Assembly (NCBI GenBank): GCA_946406115.1
Contig: OX291544.1
Span: forward strand, 35,047,521-35,111,520
Length of the DNA: 64,000 nucleotides
Reading direction: 5' to 3'
Origin: Apoda limacodes
Taxonomy: Eukaryota > Arthropoda > Insecta > Lepidoptera > Limacodidae
The notes below the pieces were generated by a model. That model was given only the letters and a program-made list of their open reading frames with translations, was not told the DNA's origin and ran no database searches. Position numbers and translations under genes: made by a program. Of the stretch, positions 21,269 to 31,757 are shown in pieces. Within the stretch, counting starts at the first letter, position 1. Each line of letters begins with the position of its first letter.

Positions 21269-21571
21269 TGTTCTGAAAAGATTGATTGGCGTGTCGGGTT
21301 AAATAGAATTGTCGCGCCTACTCTGGGTGGACCGCCACCTCATCAGTCACTCATAATCTTTGTATGTCGCGGCTGCATATTTTTAAGACAATTATAATTG
21401 AGTTCGGTTTGTGTGAAACAAATTATAACAACACAAAACAGACATATTCATGGACACCACACCACATATTTACACAAAAATAATCTGACGCCAAAAGGGG
21501 TAAGTCATTGTAATTTTAACTTGTGACCTATAATTAGTTAAGGCCTACGTTGGCCCAATTTTTACGATCCA
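21269..21571 (+). mobile_element. 5' LTR of element E
   Basis: TGTTCTGAAAAG to TTTACGATCCA. Directly followed by a TGGTAGGCAGAC-containing stretch that may be the primer-binding site. Confidence 0.85.
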
Positions 21572-22077
21572 GTTTTGGTAGGCAGACATGGTTTTTCGGA
21601 CCACCCTTTGTAACGTAGTAAACGGTTTTGTTAATTTGTTATATTATTACGTTTGGGTCATATTACGTCGGATTTACAGTAAATTACAATTTACAATTCG
21701 TGACGTTGGGTCACGTCGCATAGTTTACCGGTCTTATCTTATCGCATTGCTCGTCGGACATATAACCCACTTTTTATGGCGGTTAAAAATAGATCGGAAT
21801 AAATAAGTTTTTCATATTGCTGTTTATGACGGATTGTAAAATAACGTATTTATTGTGTAAAAGTTTGTAGATTGTAGTTGGGGTCTTTTGGGGTTTATAT
21901 AGTAAATTGGTTGCTGTAACAAACTGTATATATAACAAACAGAGTCGTTTGTTTGTGTTTCTGGTTTAGTTTTGCATTTTTTTTTGTTTGTGGGTTAGTT
22001 AAGTTATAAAAAATGACGTCATCAATTAAGGAGCACAAGGTTGTCATAACAAATCTCACACGGTGGTTCTCTTGCGC
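21572..22077 (+). other. Leader of element E
   Basis: Non-coding, AT-rich leader between the LTR and gag. The small open frames here are not conserved proteins as far as I can tell. Confidence 0.5.
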
Positions 22078-22750
22078 CATGGGATTGGTTAAACGGGAAG
22101 ATAGGATGTTTGCATTGAAGCAAAGAGGTGCACAGTTTCCGACAAGAGTTAATGAACTGGATCAGGCATACTAGGGTTCTTATCGTAAACGGATGACCAA
22201 ACTATCCTAAAGGCGGCAAATTCTGATTATGATTTTTGTATGTCAGTAGTTGACGAGGTTAAAGAGGCTGTGTCGACATTAGAGACTAGCTGCTGCCGGA
22301 AGCGGCAGCAACGAACGGTTGCCAACTTTGGATATTCCTCATTTTAGCGGATCATTGGATAAGTGAAATAATTTTATCACACTTTTTGATAGCATTGTGC
22401 ACCGACGGACTGACTTATCTGACTCACAAAAATTAAGTTACCTTTTACATCTATCAGGGATGAGCCCTCTATTTGATAAAACATTTGGACATCACCGATG
22501 TCAATTATAATATAGCCAGGGAGTTATTAGTGAAGCGGTACCAAAATAACCGTCGCATTGCGGATACTCATGTGGCTGCCATTTTAGGGATTCCTCAACT
22601 TTCATCGGTTAACCAACTGCGGTCGGATCTGCTTGACCCTATATTGGTGGCGACAAATGCGTTGAGGGGCCTAAAATTCCCTGTAACAGAGTGGTAATTT
22701 TTATTGCTACACATTGTTTTAAACAAATTGCCCAATGACGTCAGGGCTCA
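22078..22750 (+). pseudogene. gag: Element E gag
   Basis: Broken BEL/Pao-type gag. Recognisable parts are MFALKQRGAQFPTRVNELDQ, then PTLDIPHFSGSLDK, LSDSQKLSYLLHLSG, and DVNYNIARELLVKRYQNNR with LRGLKFPV. These correspond to the DUF1759-like region that folds as capsid. Multiple stops and frame changes. Confidence 0.78.
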
Positions 22751-22995
22751 TTTCGAACAGCTGCACGGAGGTAACTCGGCGTCACATATACCTACTTTTG
22801 ATGATTGACCTACCCGGTCCTGTGGAACTTCTGCTTGGCGCTGATGTCCTTGGATTGCTCGGACTGGACAAAGCCATGTTACTCCAGACAGGTGGGTTGT
22901 TCGCTGTTCCGACTGATCTCGGATCTGTTATAATAGGCCCAGCACATTCTCTCGCCGCTCAGGCGTCTATGGACGGACGTCGGTGCAGGTAGGAC
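22751..22995 (+). pseudogene. pol: Element E aspartic protease
   Basis: Frame with PGPVELLLGADVLG, then VPTDLGSVIIGP, the C-terminal half of BEL/Pao protease. The active-site Asp lies further upstream and is not clear. Confidence 0.72.
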
Positions 22996-22999
22996 CTAG

Positions 23000-23520
23000 C
23001 TGCTAGCTCGTTAACTCCCTTCAGCGTTTTTGAATATATTGTTCCACAGCACGGCGTCTTTAAAAATGGTAAGATACGGGTGGTGTTTGATGGGTCGGCG
23101 CCGCCATCTTCGGGTGTATCCTTGAACGACTGCCTTATGTCGGGACCAACGCTTCAGGTAGACATCTCGGACATCTTGACTGGGTTTCGTCGCCATCAGG
23201 TTGTGTTTGTGTGTTGACATTAAGATGATGTGCCGTCAGGTCATGATACTACCTGAAGATAGGCGGTTTCAGCAAATTTTGTGGAGAGAGAATCAGGCCT
23301 CTACAGTGGTTGTTTATGAGCTCAACACCAATACCTACGGGCTAAAGTCGAGCCCGTTTATAGCAATTCGCTCGTTGCTACACTTGGCTGATCGTGAGCG
23401 TCTGAATTTCCCGCGCGCAGCTGCTGTCTTCCCTTCTGACGCTTACGTAGACGATATTTATACGGGTTAAGAATTGGATATAGATTTTCAATTCACCTGC
23501 CGTTTTGGAAGACTTGCCGT
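23000..23520 (+). pseudogene. pol: Element E reverse transcriptase
   Basis: Shifted frames read GKIRVVFDGSAPPSSGVSLN, LMSGPTLQVDI, VMILPEDRRFQQILWREN, YELNTNTYGLKSSPF and FPSDAYVDDIYTG, which together follow the BEL/Pao reverse transcriptase with catalytic YVDD. It has at least two frame changes and a stop after YTG. Confidence 0.85.
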
Positions 23521-23599
23521 CAGAACATCAGCAGGTGCCCCACCTCTTCCAGAATCCTGAGAATCCTGTTCTCAGGACCTACTAGGTTGAACCGTGAGA

Positions 23600-24340
23600 C
23601 ACAATGAAGAGGTGGACTAAAAGGCTGGTTCTGTCCACAATAGCGCGTGTCTTTGATCCCAATGGTTGGGTGGCTCCTGTAGTCTTTTGTTCCTGTAGTC
23701 CTACAGGAGGTCTGGATTTTTGGTCTAACCTAACCCAAAGGTTCCCAAAAACCCCGTTACCCCGTTGACCGGAGACTTATTGTCTTATTGGTTACGTTTT
23801 TATGAGACACTTTCGAACCTTCAACATGTCTCCGTGCCTCGGTCTATCTTACCCCCAGGTCGTTATCGGGCCAGTCTTCACGGATTCTCTGACGCGTCGG
23901 AATCCGGTTATGCGGGTGTCGTTTATCTCCGCACCGTTGACAGGAATGGTCATGTCCGCGTCAGTCTGGTGGTCGCAAAGAGTAAGGTTGCACCTTTGCG
24001 AACCAAATTGACTATCACCAAGCTGGAGTTGTCCGGAGCTGCATTGTTGACTCGACTCCTCAACCACGTCTTCTCCACCTTGGGTCAATTGGGTCCAATT
24101 TGACTCCGTCACGGCATGGACAGACAGCCAAATCGTGTTGTCTTGGCTTAAGGCGTCCCTTCATGCCCTAGAGACCTTCGTGGCCAATCGTGTCTCCCAA
24201 ATCCAGTCCTCTGAGGTGTCTCTGGATTGGCGTCACGTGCCAGGGTCCTTGAATCCCTCGGGTTGCGCTTCACGGGGCCTGATTGCTTCGCAAAACATGA
24301 ATCACCCGCTCTGGCGTCCCAACGCATTGCTGGCTTGACT
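23600..24340 (+). pseudogene. pol: Element E RNase H
   Basis: Frame 23765-24103 carries LHGFSDASESGYAGVVYLR (first RNase H Asp) and APLRTKLTITKLELSGAALL. Later RVSQIQSSE and WRHVPGSLNPSGCASRG match the end of the domain (VPGxxNPADxxSRG), with Asp replaced in this copy. Confidence 0.82.
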
Positions 24341-25040
24341 GCTTGTCTTTGTGGATTTTGTCCGCCAGACGAGCAGCTCGGAGCGTCATCTTTAAATGTA
24401 TCCCTTTTTATAGGTTAAAGGGAACCTTGATCCAGCCACAAATGGGTGACTTGCCGTCCGATCGTTTCCGGCCCGCTCGACCTTTCGCTAAGGTTGGGTT
24501 GGATTTCGCGGGACCGTTTTTGGTAAAGACTTCAAGTGTTCGCAATGCCAGACACGTTAAGGCCTATTTATGCGTTTTCGTCTGTTTGTGTTCCAAGGCC
24601 GTGCATCTGGAGCTCGTTTCAGCCTTGTCTATAGAGGCCTTTGTCGCATGTCAGTCGGCGTGGTCTCCCCCAATTAATTCGCTCGGGCTGTGGCACAAAC
24701 TTAAGGGGTGCAGATCGTTATCTGAAGGAGGTCCTTCAGTTTTTGTCGGACAATCACACTTATATTGATTCGGAGTTGTCCAAACGAGGCGTGACTTGAA
24801 TTTTTGATCCTCCCGGATGTCCTTCGTTGGGCGGTATTTTCGAAGCAGCTGTCAAGGTCGCCAAAACTCACCTCCGTCGTGTGATTGGTGAAACGGTCCT
24901 CACGTTTGAAGAATTACAACGGAATTTTGCAATGTCGAAGCGGTGTTGAACTAACAACCGCTTTGTCCGATCGCTGGAAGCGCTAACTCCAGGCCATTTC
25001 TTGATCGGTAGTCCTTTAACCTCCTTACCTGAATACCATA
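24341..25040 (+). pseudogene. pol: Element E integrase
   Basis: Frame with MGDLPSDRFRPARPFAKVGL, DFAGPFLVKTSS (first Asp) and AYLCVFVCLCSKAVHLELVS, the BEL/Pao integrase core. Downstream shifted frames show PPGCPSLGGIFEAAVK and HFLIGSPL of the C-terminal part. The zinc finger is largely missing and the second Asp and Glu are not in frame. Confidence 0.82.
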
Positions 25041-25044
25041 CTAT

Positions 25045-25227
25045 GTTTTATCACTAAATCTATTATTATTATTGAAGCTACTACGCTATATTACAACAAA
25101 CACTGCACAACCCCTTATTTATATCTACATTACCAATGGTTAACTTTAGAAAATGCCTGAAGGCATTAAGTTCGCCCATGTACAAAATTAGTGCAATAAA
25201 AAATTTTATTATTATTATTATTAATAG
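25045..25227 (+). repeat. LINE 3' UTR insertion in element E
   Basis: Ends AAAATGCCTGAAGGCATTAA, GTGCAATAAAAA and (TTA)n, which I recognise as a widespread lepidopteran LINE tail. It splits the 3' part of element E. Confidence 0.6.
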
Positions 25228-25485
25228 GTTATCGCGTTTTCAGTTACTTCAACAAATTACGCAATTGTTCTGCCGTCGGTGGTCTTGGGAATATTTAAAT
25301 TTGTTACAGCAAATTTGTTGTTTTGACGGGAATTTGGTTTGGACGGGATCGCGCGGGTCGCAGAGGTCATGGTAGGGGGTTCAGTGCTGAAGCGTGCCGT
25401 CGCGAGACTTTCTCGATTGCCAGTAGATTAAAGGCTCTGGCTCAGTTTATACTCATCTAGACACGGTCTGGCTGGGGCGGGGGTT

Positions 25486-25791
25486 TGTTCTGAAAAGAAT
25501 GTTTTGGACCGTGGTGTCGGGTTTAATAGAATTGTCGTGCCTACTCTGGGTGGACCGGCACCTCATCAGTCAGTTATAATCTTTGACATGTCGCGGCTGC
25601 ATATTTTTGAGACAATTATAATTGAGTTCGGTTTGAGTGAAACAAATTACAATAGCACAAAACAGACATATTCATAGATACCACACCACATATTTACACA
25701 AAAATAATCTGACGCCAAAAGGGGTAAGTCTTTGTAATTTTAACTTGTGACCTAATTAGTTAAGCCAATTTGGCCCAATTTTTACGATCCA
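25486..25791 (+). mobile_element. 3' LTR of element E
   Basis: 306 bp, TGTTCTGAAAAG to TTTACGATCCA, followed by AGAGG. Confidence 0.85.
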
Positions 25792-25796
25792 AGAGG

Positions 25797-26153
25797 ATTT
25801 AGCGGATGTAGTACTTACGGTGGATACAGAGGATGCAGTGGATACAAAGGATGCAGTGGATACAGTGACAAGATTTGACGGCAGCCCATGTCAGTTTGGA
25901 ATAATTTATCTTTGGATTCCTTTGGAAATCTAGTGTTAGTAATATGATGGTTTTGGTGCATAAGTTTAGGAATATTGTTTGATTTAGTACAAGTGCCGGT
26001 TTTAGCAATCGGTTGTCCCGCACGGCACCGAGTCGCGACATCTATTAGTTTTTTGTTTCTTCGTAAGATTCTTATTTGGCATCGTGAGTTTCATAAGGTT
26101 CTTCTTGAGGCGGTGAATTATGAATCATATTTATACGTTGTGTATCTCGAGGC
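25797..26153 (-). pseudogene. Copy C spacer between nucleocapsid and protease
   Basis: Low-complexity Ser/Thr-rich remnants of the A/B-type spacer on the minus strand (25799-26041 frame), with a short repeated ATGCAGTGGATACARWG motif at 25825-25865. It continues at 20940-21268 beyond element E. Confidence 0.55.
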
Positions 26154-27020
26154 CTATACCTGGAAGGGTAGGCTTGAATTAGGAAAATGATTTTTAAAAT
26201 TATTATTATATTCCCGTTTTCTACAGTTTTCTATAGTGTGGCCAGGGAATTTACAATATCGACATATCATATCGTTTTTATTTTTTAAGTTATCATTATT
26301 TCTATAATTGTAACGTGCAGGTTGGATTGGGTTTACATAGGCTCTGTGTGGACTGTGTTTTCCACGGAAAGTTTCTTGTTGGTTAAAAGAATGGCTGTAA
26401 TAATCACCTTTGCTAGACGAAAATGGCGCTGTTTTCTTAATAGAGGCTGGTAACATTTCTTTTTCAGATACAGCTATATTTATGGCATTGTCGAGGCTGA
26501 TGGGCTCGCGACACCTCACAATAGTTGCTTATGTAGGATTTAGACCTGTGATAAATGTACGGAGGGCTTATTCCTCCATAGCAGCGACTCGACCAGCCAG
26601 TTCTGGTTTCTTTTTTGTGGGAATCGATATTTTAATTTCCGTTAATAATTTAGCTAAGCAAGTCTCAAATTTTAAAGCGAACTGGCTGACCGATTTATTA
26701 TGTAGCTGTTTACATTCTTGTAAATCTGAAATTAGGTGAGTGTAGTGTTTACGCTCTCCAAATTGTGCTTTTAAAAAATCCTGTAATTGACTCCAATCGT
26801 CGAAATCTTTGATTGCGCAAGCCGCTTGGGCTCTGCCTTCTATTTGCTAAGAATAAGTTTAAGTAAAATTTTAGTTTAAGTTAAAGTTTCCTGAGATTGT
26901 ACAGTTATTTAAAATAGGATTTAGCAGATCTCGACTACCATCGAATGGTTTAATGAACTGGATAAGAATGTTCAAATCAACGTGACCAGATGTGGATGAG
27001 CTTCCTTTGTTTTTCGACAT
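26154..27020 (-). pseudogene. gag: Copy C gag with zinc knuckle
   Basis: Start at about 27020 (MSKNKGSSSTSGHVDLNIL), then ACAIKDFDDWSQLQDFL, AQFGERKHYTHL and, in the 121-aa frame 26519-26154, CREPISLDNAINIAVSEKE and the knuckle CRYCKFPGHTIENCRKRE. Unlike A and B, the capsid part and the knuckle lie in the same frame here apart from stop codons. Several stops. Confidence 0.82.
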
Positions 27021-27390
27021 TATTATTTATTTATATTAAAATATGTTAATTGCACCAAAATAAAGCAATTAAAACAATACAAATTGTCTTACTGAACCCT
27101 AAAAGTAAATAAATCTAGACACATTAGACAATGACCAAAGACTCACAGGACGGAGAACGCGTAGGCGTATGCGATAAGGAGCATTCTGGCCGGTGCACGA
27201 CGATAAGGTGTAACACGGTGCGGCTCAGTAAGATACGGTGATATATATCGAGTTGTAGAGATGTTATTCGGAATATGTAGTACTGTATGTTGAGTTGTTC
27301 TTCTTGAATATTAATGCTTATTTATTTATTTTGTAGACTACGGGGTATTGTTGGTATATACCGGTTACAGTCACTTTCTATTTTCCATTT

Positions 27391-27655
27391 TTCACGAAAT
27401 ACCCGGTATGTATTCATAGTTTATTTACAGGATACAGAGTCAGTTCACTTTTTCACGAAATAGCCGGTATGTATTAATAGTTTATTTACAGGATACAGAG
27501 TCCCTTCACTTTTTCACGTAATAGCAGTTATGTATTTTTTTATTTCTTTTCAGGATACAGAGTCACTTCATTTTTTCAGGAAATAGCAAGTATGTATTTT
27601 TAATTTATTTTCAGGATACAGAGTTACTTCACTTTTTCAGGAAATAGCATTTATT
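27391..27655. repeat. Array of about five 61-bp units in the copy C leader
   Basis: TTCACGAAAT-like unit starts are at 27391, 27452, 27513, 27575 and 27636, each followed by TATGTATT, a T-rich run and CAGGATACAGAGTCAC. The array lies between the 5' LTR and gag. Confidence 0.88.
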
Positions 27656-27711
27656 TTTGTTCAGAGACGTACCGGGACCTTTTTTTAGATCCTTTTAGCT
27701 GCCACCATAAA

Positions 27712-27887
27712 TGTTATACGGATTTCGCAAACTTGGTTTTAAAAAAAGGATTTTCAAATAGAACTAGAAAAAAGGGTTTTGAATAATGTTTTATTATATA
27801 GTTTTTAATATTAAGTTGGTCATAAATGCTGACTAAGGGTCTAATACAGTAAGTAAGCATATCTACATATGTGCTAGGGGTGTAACA
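27712..27887 (-). mobile_element. 5' LTR of copy C, internally deleted
   Basis: 176 bp, TGTTATACGG to GGGTGTAACA; lacks about 90 bp present in the other LTR. Followed by GAAC. Confidence 0.85.
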
Positions 27888-27891
27888 GAAC

Positions 27892-27990
27892 GTTGATTGG
27901 ATGTTTGTTTGAAAGGAATGATGATTGGAGGACGTTTTAAGATGAACGCTGAATGGAGGTTATTTAAGCGATATAGAAATGGTATCATTT
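27892..27990 (+). repeat. Repeat R, copy R2 (right part)
   Basis: GATTGGATGTTTGTTTGAA and GTTTTAAGATGAACGCTGA match, inverted, 49870-49930 of copy R3, so copy C sits inside copy R2. Confidence 0.65.
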
Positions 27991-28144
27991 CATATGTCCT
28001 ACAACGGTAATTTCAAAACTTTTACCCAAATAAAATTTTATTCAGAAATGCGGGGGACGAGGAGGCGGTCTTACTTCAGACCGCTACATTTCCGATATTC
28101 TGCTAGAACATTTCGTTCCCTATGCGAGATATTCTCTGTGATGA
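27991..28144. other. Sequence without recognised features
   Basis: No reading frame or repeat match seen. Confidence 0.45.
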
Positions 28145-28154
28145 CTTCCTAAAC

Positions 28155-28239
28155 TGTATGCGCGTAAGTAAAACAACCGTCTCGTAAGGTAGCTGATTTA
28201 TTACTGGTCGTTGCAACCTTATACTGTACATATATTACA
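28155..28239 (-). mobile_element. 3' LTR of mag-like element D
   Basis: 85 bp, TGTATGCGCG to ATATATTACA on plus. Read on minus it starts directly after the purine run AGAGGAG. Short LTRs are normal for mag elements (77 bp in Bombyx mag, as I recall). CTTCCT lies just outside here (28145-28150) and outside the other LTR (49522-49527), a possible target duplication. Confidence 0.75.
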
Positions 28240-28413
28240 CTCCTCTAACATCAGTTTGAAAACCTGTCAACAATAGCTTAGTATTACTATATACAACAAT
28301 ACCTTACATATTAATCTAGTATGTTACATAAAAGAAGTTTTTATAATCTACTTTCTTACGAGTCCTTTTTTTAACAGTATCCGAATTATTTATGTCATCT
28401 TTAGCATAAATAT

Positions 28414-29543
28414 CTAACTCGGTTTCTGACTGAAGACCTCCGGCTCAAGACCTATCGGATCTGCATTTTCAATATTTAGACTATCACTTAAGCTCTCTTC
28501 ATTAACCACTGGTGTACAGTTACTGTCATCACTCAATTGTGACTGATTTTGTTCTGAAACTGGAGTAGACGGTGACGATGACGTCATCGACGACGGTGTT
28601 AATTTAGATTGTGGGTGATCGTCTATGGGCTTTTGACAACTTCTATCCGAGGTTTTCGTATATTTTCTTAGTTGGTAAAGGTGTCTATAACAAGTTGATT
28701 CACTATCTTTTATATGTACAATAAACATTCTATTACCGATTTTTTTAATATTTTTCCTAGTACCCATCTACCTTTGCGCCCAATAAACCACTTAACCCAT
28801 ACTATGTCATCCACCGAGAAACACCTGCTTTTAGTTTTACATTCCTTTTTTGTTTGTACAATTGGTGTTTTCAAAGGTAAAAAAAAGTCTAAACATGATC
28901 TTAAATCACGCCCTAACATTAATTTAGCAGGTGTTTCCTGTGTTGTGCAATGAATGGTGTTTCTACATTCAAACAGAAAACGTAGTAAATTTTCATGTAA
29001 TACCTTGTTTGATAATGTTTCTTGATCTTGAGTAATAATGCTTTTTATCATTTTTTTACATTTTTTTACTAATTTTTCTGCTTGGCCATTACTAATAGGG
29101 TGGTAAATAGCAGGCCTTAGGTATTTAATACCGTTAAAGATACAAAATTTTTGAAATTCTAAAGAACAAATTGTTATACCGTTGTCTGAGACAATGACAA
29201 CAGGAATTCCATGTCTTGAAAATAAATATTTAAGTTCCGAAATAAGAGCGCTTGTCGAGGTGCCACAGTTCATGTGAATACACTCTAACCATTTACTATA
29301 AGAATCTACTAAGACTAAGTTTACATTATTTCCTATCGACATATAATCTATAAGTATCCTGTGCCACGGCGCCATTGGGCGCGGCCATGGCGCTGGCGGC
29401 GCGCACGGTGGGTTCACGCACACGTCGCAAGCGCCGACCCATTTTTCGATATCGCAGTCGATTCCCGGCCTCCAAACCATACTACGGCCTGCACTTTTAG
29501 TTTTAACTACACCAAAATGAGCAGCATGCAGTTCACGTAGCAT
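28414..29543 (-). pseudogene. pol: Element D integrase
   Basis: Two overlapping frames, 29543-28710 (277 aa) and 28767-28414 (117 aa). The first has the zinc domain (LHAAHFGVVKTKS, then GACDVC) and the catalytic triad in LIDYMS, VSDNG and SNGQAEK, all present, with a GRDLRSCLDFFLP segment after it. The second gives a basic, Ser-rich C-terminal tail. The frames are joined by a one-base shift near 28740. This is the best-preserved integrase in the window. Confidence 0.87.
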
Positions 29544-30231
29544 TGTTTCTCGGTATACTACCGGTATAACTACCCTATGACCCCTAAACAGACATCCCTC
29601 AACTAATTCTAAATCTGACTTGCATTGGAAGTAATATATTTCTGCAAACTATTTTTCGCGGCCAACCGTGCTGCATATATTTTATAACTGTTGTCTTATC
29701 GTTTTTTATCGCCCTTTTTATATCATTAAATATGACCGGTTTTATATTGGCGTCTAGAAAACGTAAACAACTGACCGCTTCTTGATAAGTCGTGCTTATT
29801 TTGTGCGGTAGTGGGGAACGTGAAAAATAATACGCTATAAAATTATTGCCTCCTTTTATATATTGTACGGTATAGTTATATGCTGATAATAAAAGTAATA
29901 AGCGAGATGCTGTCGTTATAGAAATACCATTTTTATTGCCGAAAATCGAAATAAGAGGTCTAAGATCCGTTTTTAAAATAAACGGTTGTTGCCTTCCGTA
30001 TAAATACTAGTGAAAATATTTTACTCCAAACACTATCGCTGTAGCTTCTTTTTGGATCTGGCTATATTTATTTTCGCCAGCAACTAGTGATCTCGACGCG
30101 AACGCGATCGGGCGCTCGACCAACCTCCGAGGCCATCTGGGCCCGCGTCGACCGTCAGCACGAGCGGCGCATCTGGGTCGAAGTGCGCGAGCACGCGTTC
30201 CGAACTAAGTTCGCTTTTCACTTTGGCGAAC
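29544..30231 (-). pseudogene. pol: Element D RNase H
   Basis: Minus frames start FAKVKSELSSERVLAHFDPD, then LVLTVDAGPDGLG with the first RNase H Asp, followed by heavily broken sequence (INKYSQIQKEATA-like, ERPIAFAS-like) down to integrase. No intact frame. Confidence 0.72.
30228..30231. repeat. Target duplication GAAC of copy B, left
   Basis: Repeated at 47995-47998 outside the other LTR. Confidence 0.88.
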
Positions 30232-30479
30232 TGTTACACCCCTAGCTAGTAAGTAGAAGTGCCTTGCTGGCTCAGCTACATACAGTTCAGTTTAGCAATA
30301 GAGTCCAGCTCGAACCTCAGTCTCCTTCCACCTTCCGACCGCGTCGGCTGCCCTTACCATTTTTCTATAAAACTCTGTTTTGTGCTATTTCTAAGTTATC
30401 CTATTTTCATATTAAACTATTTAATTTTGTGTTTCGAATTTTATTTTTTAAAACTCGAATTCGGAGTCTTGCTCTAACA
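30232..30479 (+). mobile_element. 5' LTR of copy B
   Basis: 248 bp, TGTTACACCC to CTCTAACA; a 7-bp gap relative to copy A LTRs. Followed by the primer site TTTGGTGGCAGCTC. Confidence 0.92.
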
Positions 30480-30630
30480 TTTGGTGGCAGCTCAAAGGGA
30501 TCAAAAAAGATTCCTCGGTACGCCTTCGTAAATAAAAGTGAAACAAAACGCTAAATTCACAGTGAAGTGCAACTAAAAGTGAATCGAAAATAAACTACGA
30601 AGATATAATCGACTTCAATCTCACTATAAA

Positions 30631-31098
30631 GTGCATCAAATTAATAAGAACATATCAGCGGTTTATGAAATAAAGTCGCAATTCCATATTTGCGAAAAGT
30701 CACAGTATCCAAAAAGAATACTATCCGTCGCAGTGCAACACATCAACGAACCAAAGTACAACGAGCCAGCTTCCTTATCAGCCAGACTGCTGTCGCTGCG
30801 TCTAGACCGGCCGCTCGCCCGCGTCGCCGCCGCTGCGCCGCCGCCGTCACCGTCATATCCGAGAAATGTCGTCTACAGCCTACGCTGTACTACTACTTAT
30901 GCTTCATACTGTGAGTCTTTGTCATTGCCAATCAATATTTTAGGGGTCTGTATTTTGCAGAACCATTACCGTAATAAGACTTTAACTTTTGCCGTGAAGA
31001 AAATTCTTTTATTTTGTTTTAATATTGTGATTGTTCTTTATATATGTTTTATTTACCTAGGTACTACTTTACTTCTATATTCTACTGATTTACCTTGA
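30631..31098 (+). other. Copy B leader: predicted env first exon and splice donor
   Basis: The leader has a 155-codon frame and an overlapping 74-codon frame (30690-30914), both kept open in copy A. A donor-like site GTGAGT is at 30911, with exon end 30910. The 74-codon frame joined to the acceptor at 42341-42342 stays in frame with env and would supply a hydrophobic signal-peptide-like segment. The other frame does not. I therefore infer that this is mainly the first exon of a spliced env mRNA, which is how gypsy env is known to be expressed. Confidence 0.6.
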
Positions 31099-31196
31099 TT
31101 TTATATCCTTTTGTGTGCTCAAATTATTGTTTAGTTAAATTGTTTCGGAATTATTTTATTGTGTCAGAGCTATTGCTATAATTCTAGTTCTTTATA

Positions 31197-31201
31197 CTTA
31201 T
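31197..31201. repeat. Target duplication CTTAT of element F, left
   Basis: CTTAT here and at 36710-36714. The uninterrupted sequence in copy A has one CTTAT at this place. Confidence 0.9.
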
Positions 31202-31757
31202 TGTGCGCGGAATCGGGCGTCAGTTCAATTGTTTCCGCGCAGATAGGATGCGGAGAGAGAGGTGCAGCGGTTGCTGTAGCGGATGGCGGTTGGATGTGTC
31301 GGTTCTGTTTCGGAGATAGGTCTTGATGCTGGAGCTAACACACAAGTAAATAGTACATCGTATTGCGGTATCGGTATTTATTCGGCTATGGTTCTTCTAT
31401 AATTTTATATGGTCTGTATTATAATAACACACGCGGTGTCGCGGTGCGTCTTCGGCAAGCGGGGCGGGGGGCGCTTCAGTGCGCGCGGTGCGTTCGTGAC
31501 GGCTAGCTTGGTACAACTGTCTGTCGATGCAGCGGGCGGCTTGCAAGGCGCTGGCGGCCTTGGGTACCTTTCCATCGTAGGTGTCGGTGTCGGTATGGTC
31601 ACGTAGTCTTGTACATTGGGTCCCGTAGAATTATGTCAGTTATATATAACGTACGGTCGGTAGTCGGGTGTAGGGAATTTATTTATTTATAATATAGATA
31701 TAAAGGAAAATAAGAAAATATATGCGAGCAAATTCGAGGGGCGAATTTTAGCGAACA
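31202..31757 (-). mobile_element. 3' LTR of element F
   Basis: 556 bp, TGTGCGCGG to GCGAACA. Compared with 36154-36709 I find two substitutions (…GATGCTGG/GATGTTGG… and …ATAGATAT/ATAGGTAT…). Confidence 0.93.

Larger units (their letters stand above)
21269..25791 (+). mobile_element. BEL/Pao retrotransposon E
   Basis: Both LTRs present (303 and 306 bp), flanked by AGCGG on the left and AGAGG on the right, a 5-bp target duplication with one change. Internal order is gag, protease, reverse transcriptase, RNase H, integrase, all with many stops and shifts. LTR divergence is high, so the insertion is old, and it interrupts copy C. Confidence 0.88.
19239..27887 (-). mobile_element. Ty3/gypsy element copy C, relative of A and B
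   Basis: LTRs at both ends start TGTTAT and end GGGGTGTAACA, and the primer site (GCTGCCACCA on plus) and zinc knuckle match A and B, but the sequence is clearly more diverged. Flanks are AAAC on the left and GAAC on the right. Integrase, env and most of reverse transcriptase are missing. It carries a LINE tail and a complete BEL/Pao element inside. Old and dead. Confidence 0.88.

Noticed and set aside
27391..27655. A CRISPR-like array.
   Set aside because: Units are contiguous 61-bp tandem repeats with no separate spacers, in an animal retroelement leader.
30631..31098. A separate 155-aa membrane protein gene in the leader of copies A and B.
   Set aside because: The frame is open in both copies, but the overlapping 74-codon frame explains the splice donor and env fusion better, and two young copies would look alike anyway. 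Kept as a leader feature only.
31405..31606. 65-aa frames on both strands, repeated at 36357-36558.
   Set aside because: They lie inside the two LTRs of element F and are duplicated with them; chance open frames.
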